Origin: Candidatus Schekmanbacteria bacterium
GTDB lineage: Bacteria > Schekmanbacteria > GWA2-38-11 > J061
Direction: 5' to 3'
Assembly: GCA_003695725.1 (NCBI GenBank)
Contig: RFHX01000342.1
Coordinates: 1-6,737, forward strand
Length of the DNA: 6,737 nt
Position numbers and translations under genes: made by a program
Notes under the pieces: model-generated
Database searches by the model: none
Told to the model about the DNA's origin: nothing
The model's input: only the letters and a program-made list of their open reading frames with translations
Shown here: positions 5,844 through 6,737 of the stretch, one piece after another
Numbering within the stretch: position 1 is the first letter of the stretch
How the letters are laid out: every line of letters begins with the position of its first letter

Positions 5844-6737
5844 AGCATCTAATAATTCCAGTTTTCATACCTCACGCTGGATGCCCTCAAAAGTGCATTT
5901 ACTGCAATCAAAATAAAGTCACTCTTGAAAAAGGATTTCCAAAAACAGATGTCATTGACAGAAATGTAAACCTATACTTGAATTCTTCAAAAAAAGACAA
6001 AAGAAGTAAGAGGAAATATTCAAATATATCTAATGAGGCAATCAAAGTTGAAATAGGGATCCCTTTCTTTCGAGAGACAATAAGAGAAATAGCTTTTTTT
6101 GGAGGCAGTTTTACGGGAATAGACAACAAGATACAGAAAGAATTTCTCGATGGTGCACAGAAATGGATTTCTGCTGGAATCGTTGACGGAATCAGAATTT
6201 CAACGCGCCCTGATTTAATAAATGAAGAAAATATTGAATGGCTGAAAGAAAAGAAAGTTACGACAATAGAATTGGGCGCCCAATCTTTTTCAGACGATGT
6301 ATTGAAAAAATCTGAAAGAGGGCATTCAACTTATTCAACTATTCGCGCATCAAAAATAATCAAGAATGCTGGTTTAAGACTGGGGATTCAGCTTATGATG
6401 GGTCTTCCCAAAGAAGATGAAAAAAGTTTCATCGCTGGGATAAAGAAGGCAGTTTCTTTGAAGCCCGAGTTTATAAGGATTTATCCCTTATTAATATTAC
6501 CTGAAACAAAGATTATGGAGATGTACTTAAAAAATGAATATAAACCTTTATCGCTTGATGAAACTATTCATATGGGTGCAAAAGCGCTTAAAATTCTTTA
6601 CAAGAATAATATTCCCTGCATTCGATTTGGTTTGCCTGAAAACAATGAATATAAAGGTACATCCATAATTGGACCCTATCATCCATCGCTGAAACATATG
6701 ATTGACTCAAAACTTGCTTATGCTACGATGTATCGCA
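5840..6737 (+). CDS. Radical SAM protein of the Elp3-like class, partial at the 3' end
   Basis: The first 299 residues are present and the reading frame is open to the window edge. The start ATG overlaps the rnc stop as ATGA, with only a weak purine-rich sequence upstream, so coupled translation is likely. Seen: the N-terminal VFIPHAGCPQKCIYCNQ, with C15, C19 and C22 as the CxxxCxxC ligands of the [4Fe-4S] cluster that cleaves S-adenosylmethionine; the glycine-rich AFFGGSFTGI at 85-94; STRPD at 121-125; IELGAQSFSDDVL at 143-155; and LGIQLMMGLP at 181-190. This pattern resembles the Elp3/HemN-like radical SAM proteins that I recall lying between rnc and smc in many clostridial genomes. Their substrate is unknown to me, and naming this coproporphyrinogen oxidase would be unjustified. 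A basic insertion at about 49-66 precedes the glycine-rich motif. Confidence 0.88.
   Translation, partial: MKHLIIPVFIPHAGCPQKCIYCNQNKVTLEKGFPKTDVIDRNVNLYLNSSKKDKRSKRKYSNISNEAIKVEIGIPFFRETIREIAFFGGSFTGIDNKIQKEFLDGAQKWISAGIVDGIRISTRPDLINEENIEWLKEKKVTTIELGAQSFSDDVLKKSERGHSTYSTIRASKIIKNAGLRLGIQLMMGLPKEDEKSFIAGIKKAVSLKPEFIRIYPLLILPETKIMEMYLKNEYKPLSLDETIHMGAKALKILYKNNIPCIRFGLPENNEYKGTSIIGPYHPSLKHMIDSKLAYATMYR

Overview
The window is AT-rich bacterial DNA in which every gene lies on the + strand. Seven coding regions fill it, and the last runs off the right edge. There is no tRNA, rRNA, CRISPR array, insertion sequence or sign of recent transfer. The gene content (a PilB/GspE-type ATPase, an HD-GYP protein with a four-helix membrane domain, and a fabD-fabG-acpP-rnc block) suggests a free-living, probably anaerobic bacterium with type IV pili or type II secretion and c-di-GMP signalling. 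The order fabD-fabG-acpP-rnc followed by a radical SAM gene resembles Bacillota, but the pilus ATPase and HD-GYP protein fit deltaproteobacterial, Nitrospirota-like or candidate phyla equally well. I cannot assign a phylum from this sequence.

Left part (1-2925): a two-gene unit. A 643-residue assembly ATPase carries two N-terminal MshEN-type motifs (the known c-di-GMP-binding motif of such ATPases) and an unusual C-terminal double zinc ribbon. Its last codons overlap by 8 bases the start of a membrane-anchored HD-GYP-type phosphodiesterase. A predicted c-di-GMP reader and a predicted c-di-GMP degrader are therefore probably translated together.

Middle (2926-5094): a 192-base gap holds a good sigma-70-type promoter (TTGACA, 16-base spacer, TATAGA). 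It drives the core fatty-acid genes fabD, fabG and acpP. FabD loads malonyl groups onto ACP, FabG reduces the 3-ketoacyl-ACP formed by a condensing enzyme, and AcpP carries the chain. No condensing enzyme, fabH or plsX is present here.

Right part (5095-6737): a 16-bp hairpin with a short U tract separates acpP from rnc (RNase III). rnc has no Shine-Dalgarno sequence of its own. It overlaps by 4 bases (ATGA) a radical SAM gene of the Elp3-like class, which is cut by the window edge. The RNase III lacks three acidic active-site positions that are normally conserved, which is the most striking single anomaly in the window.

Most of the window is ordinary housekeeping. The points worth a second look are the altered RNase III active site, the coupled ATPase/HD-GYP pair, the zinc-ribbon tail on the ATPase, and the rnc leader hairpin.
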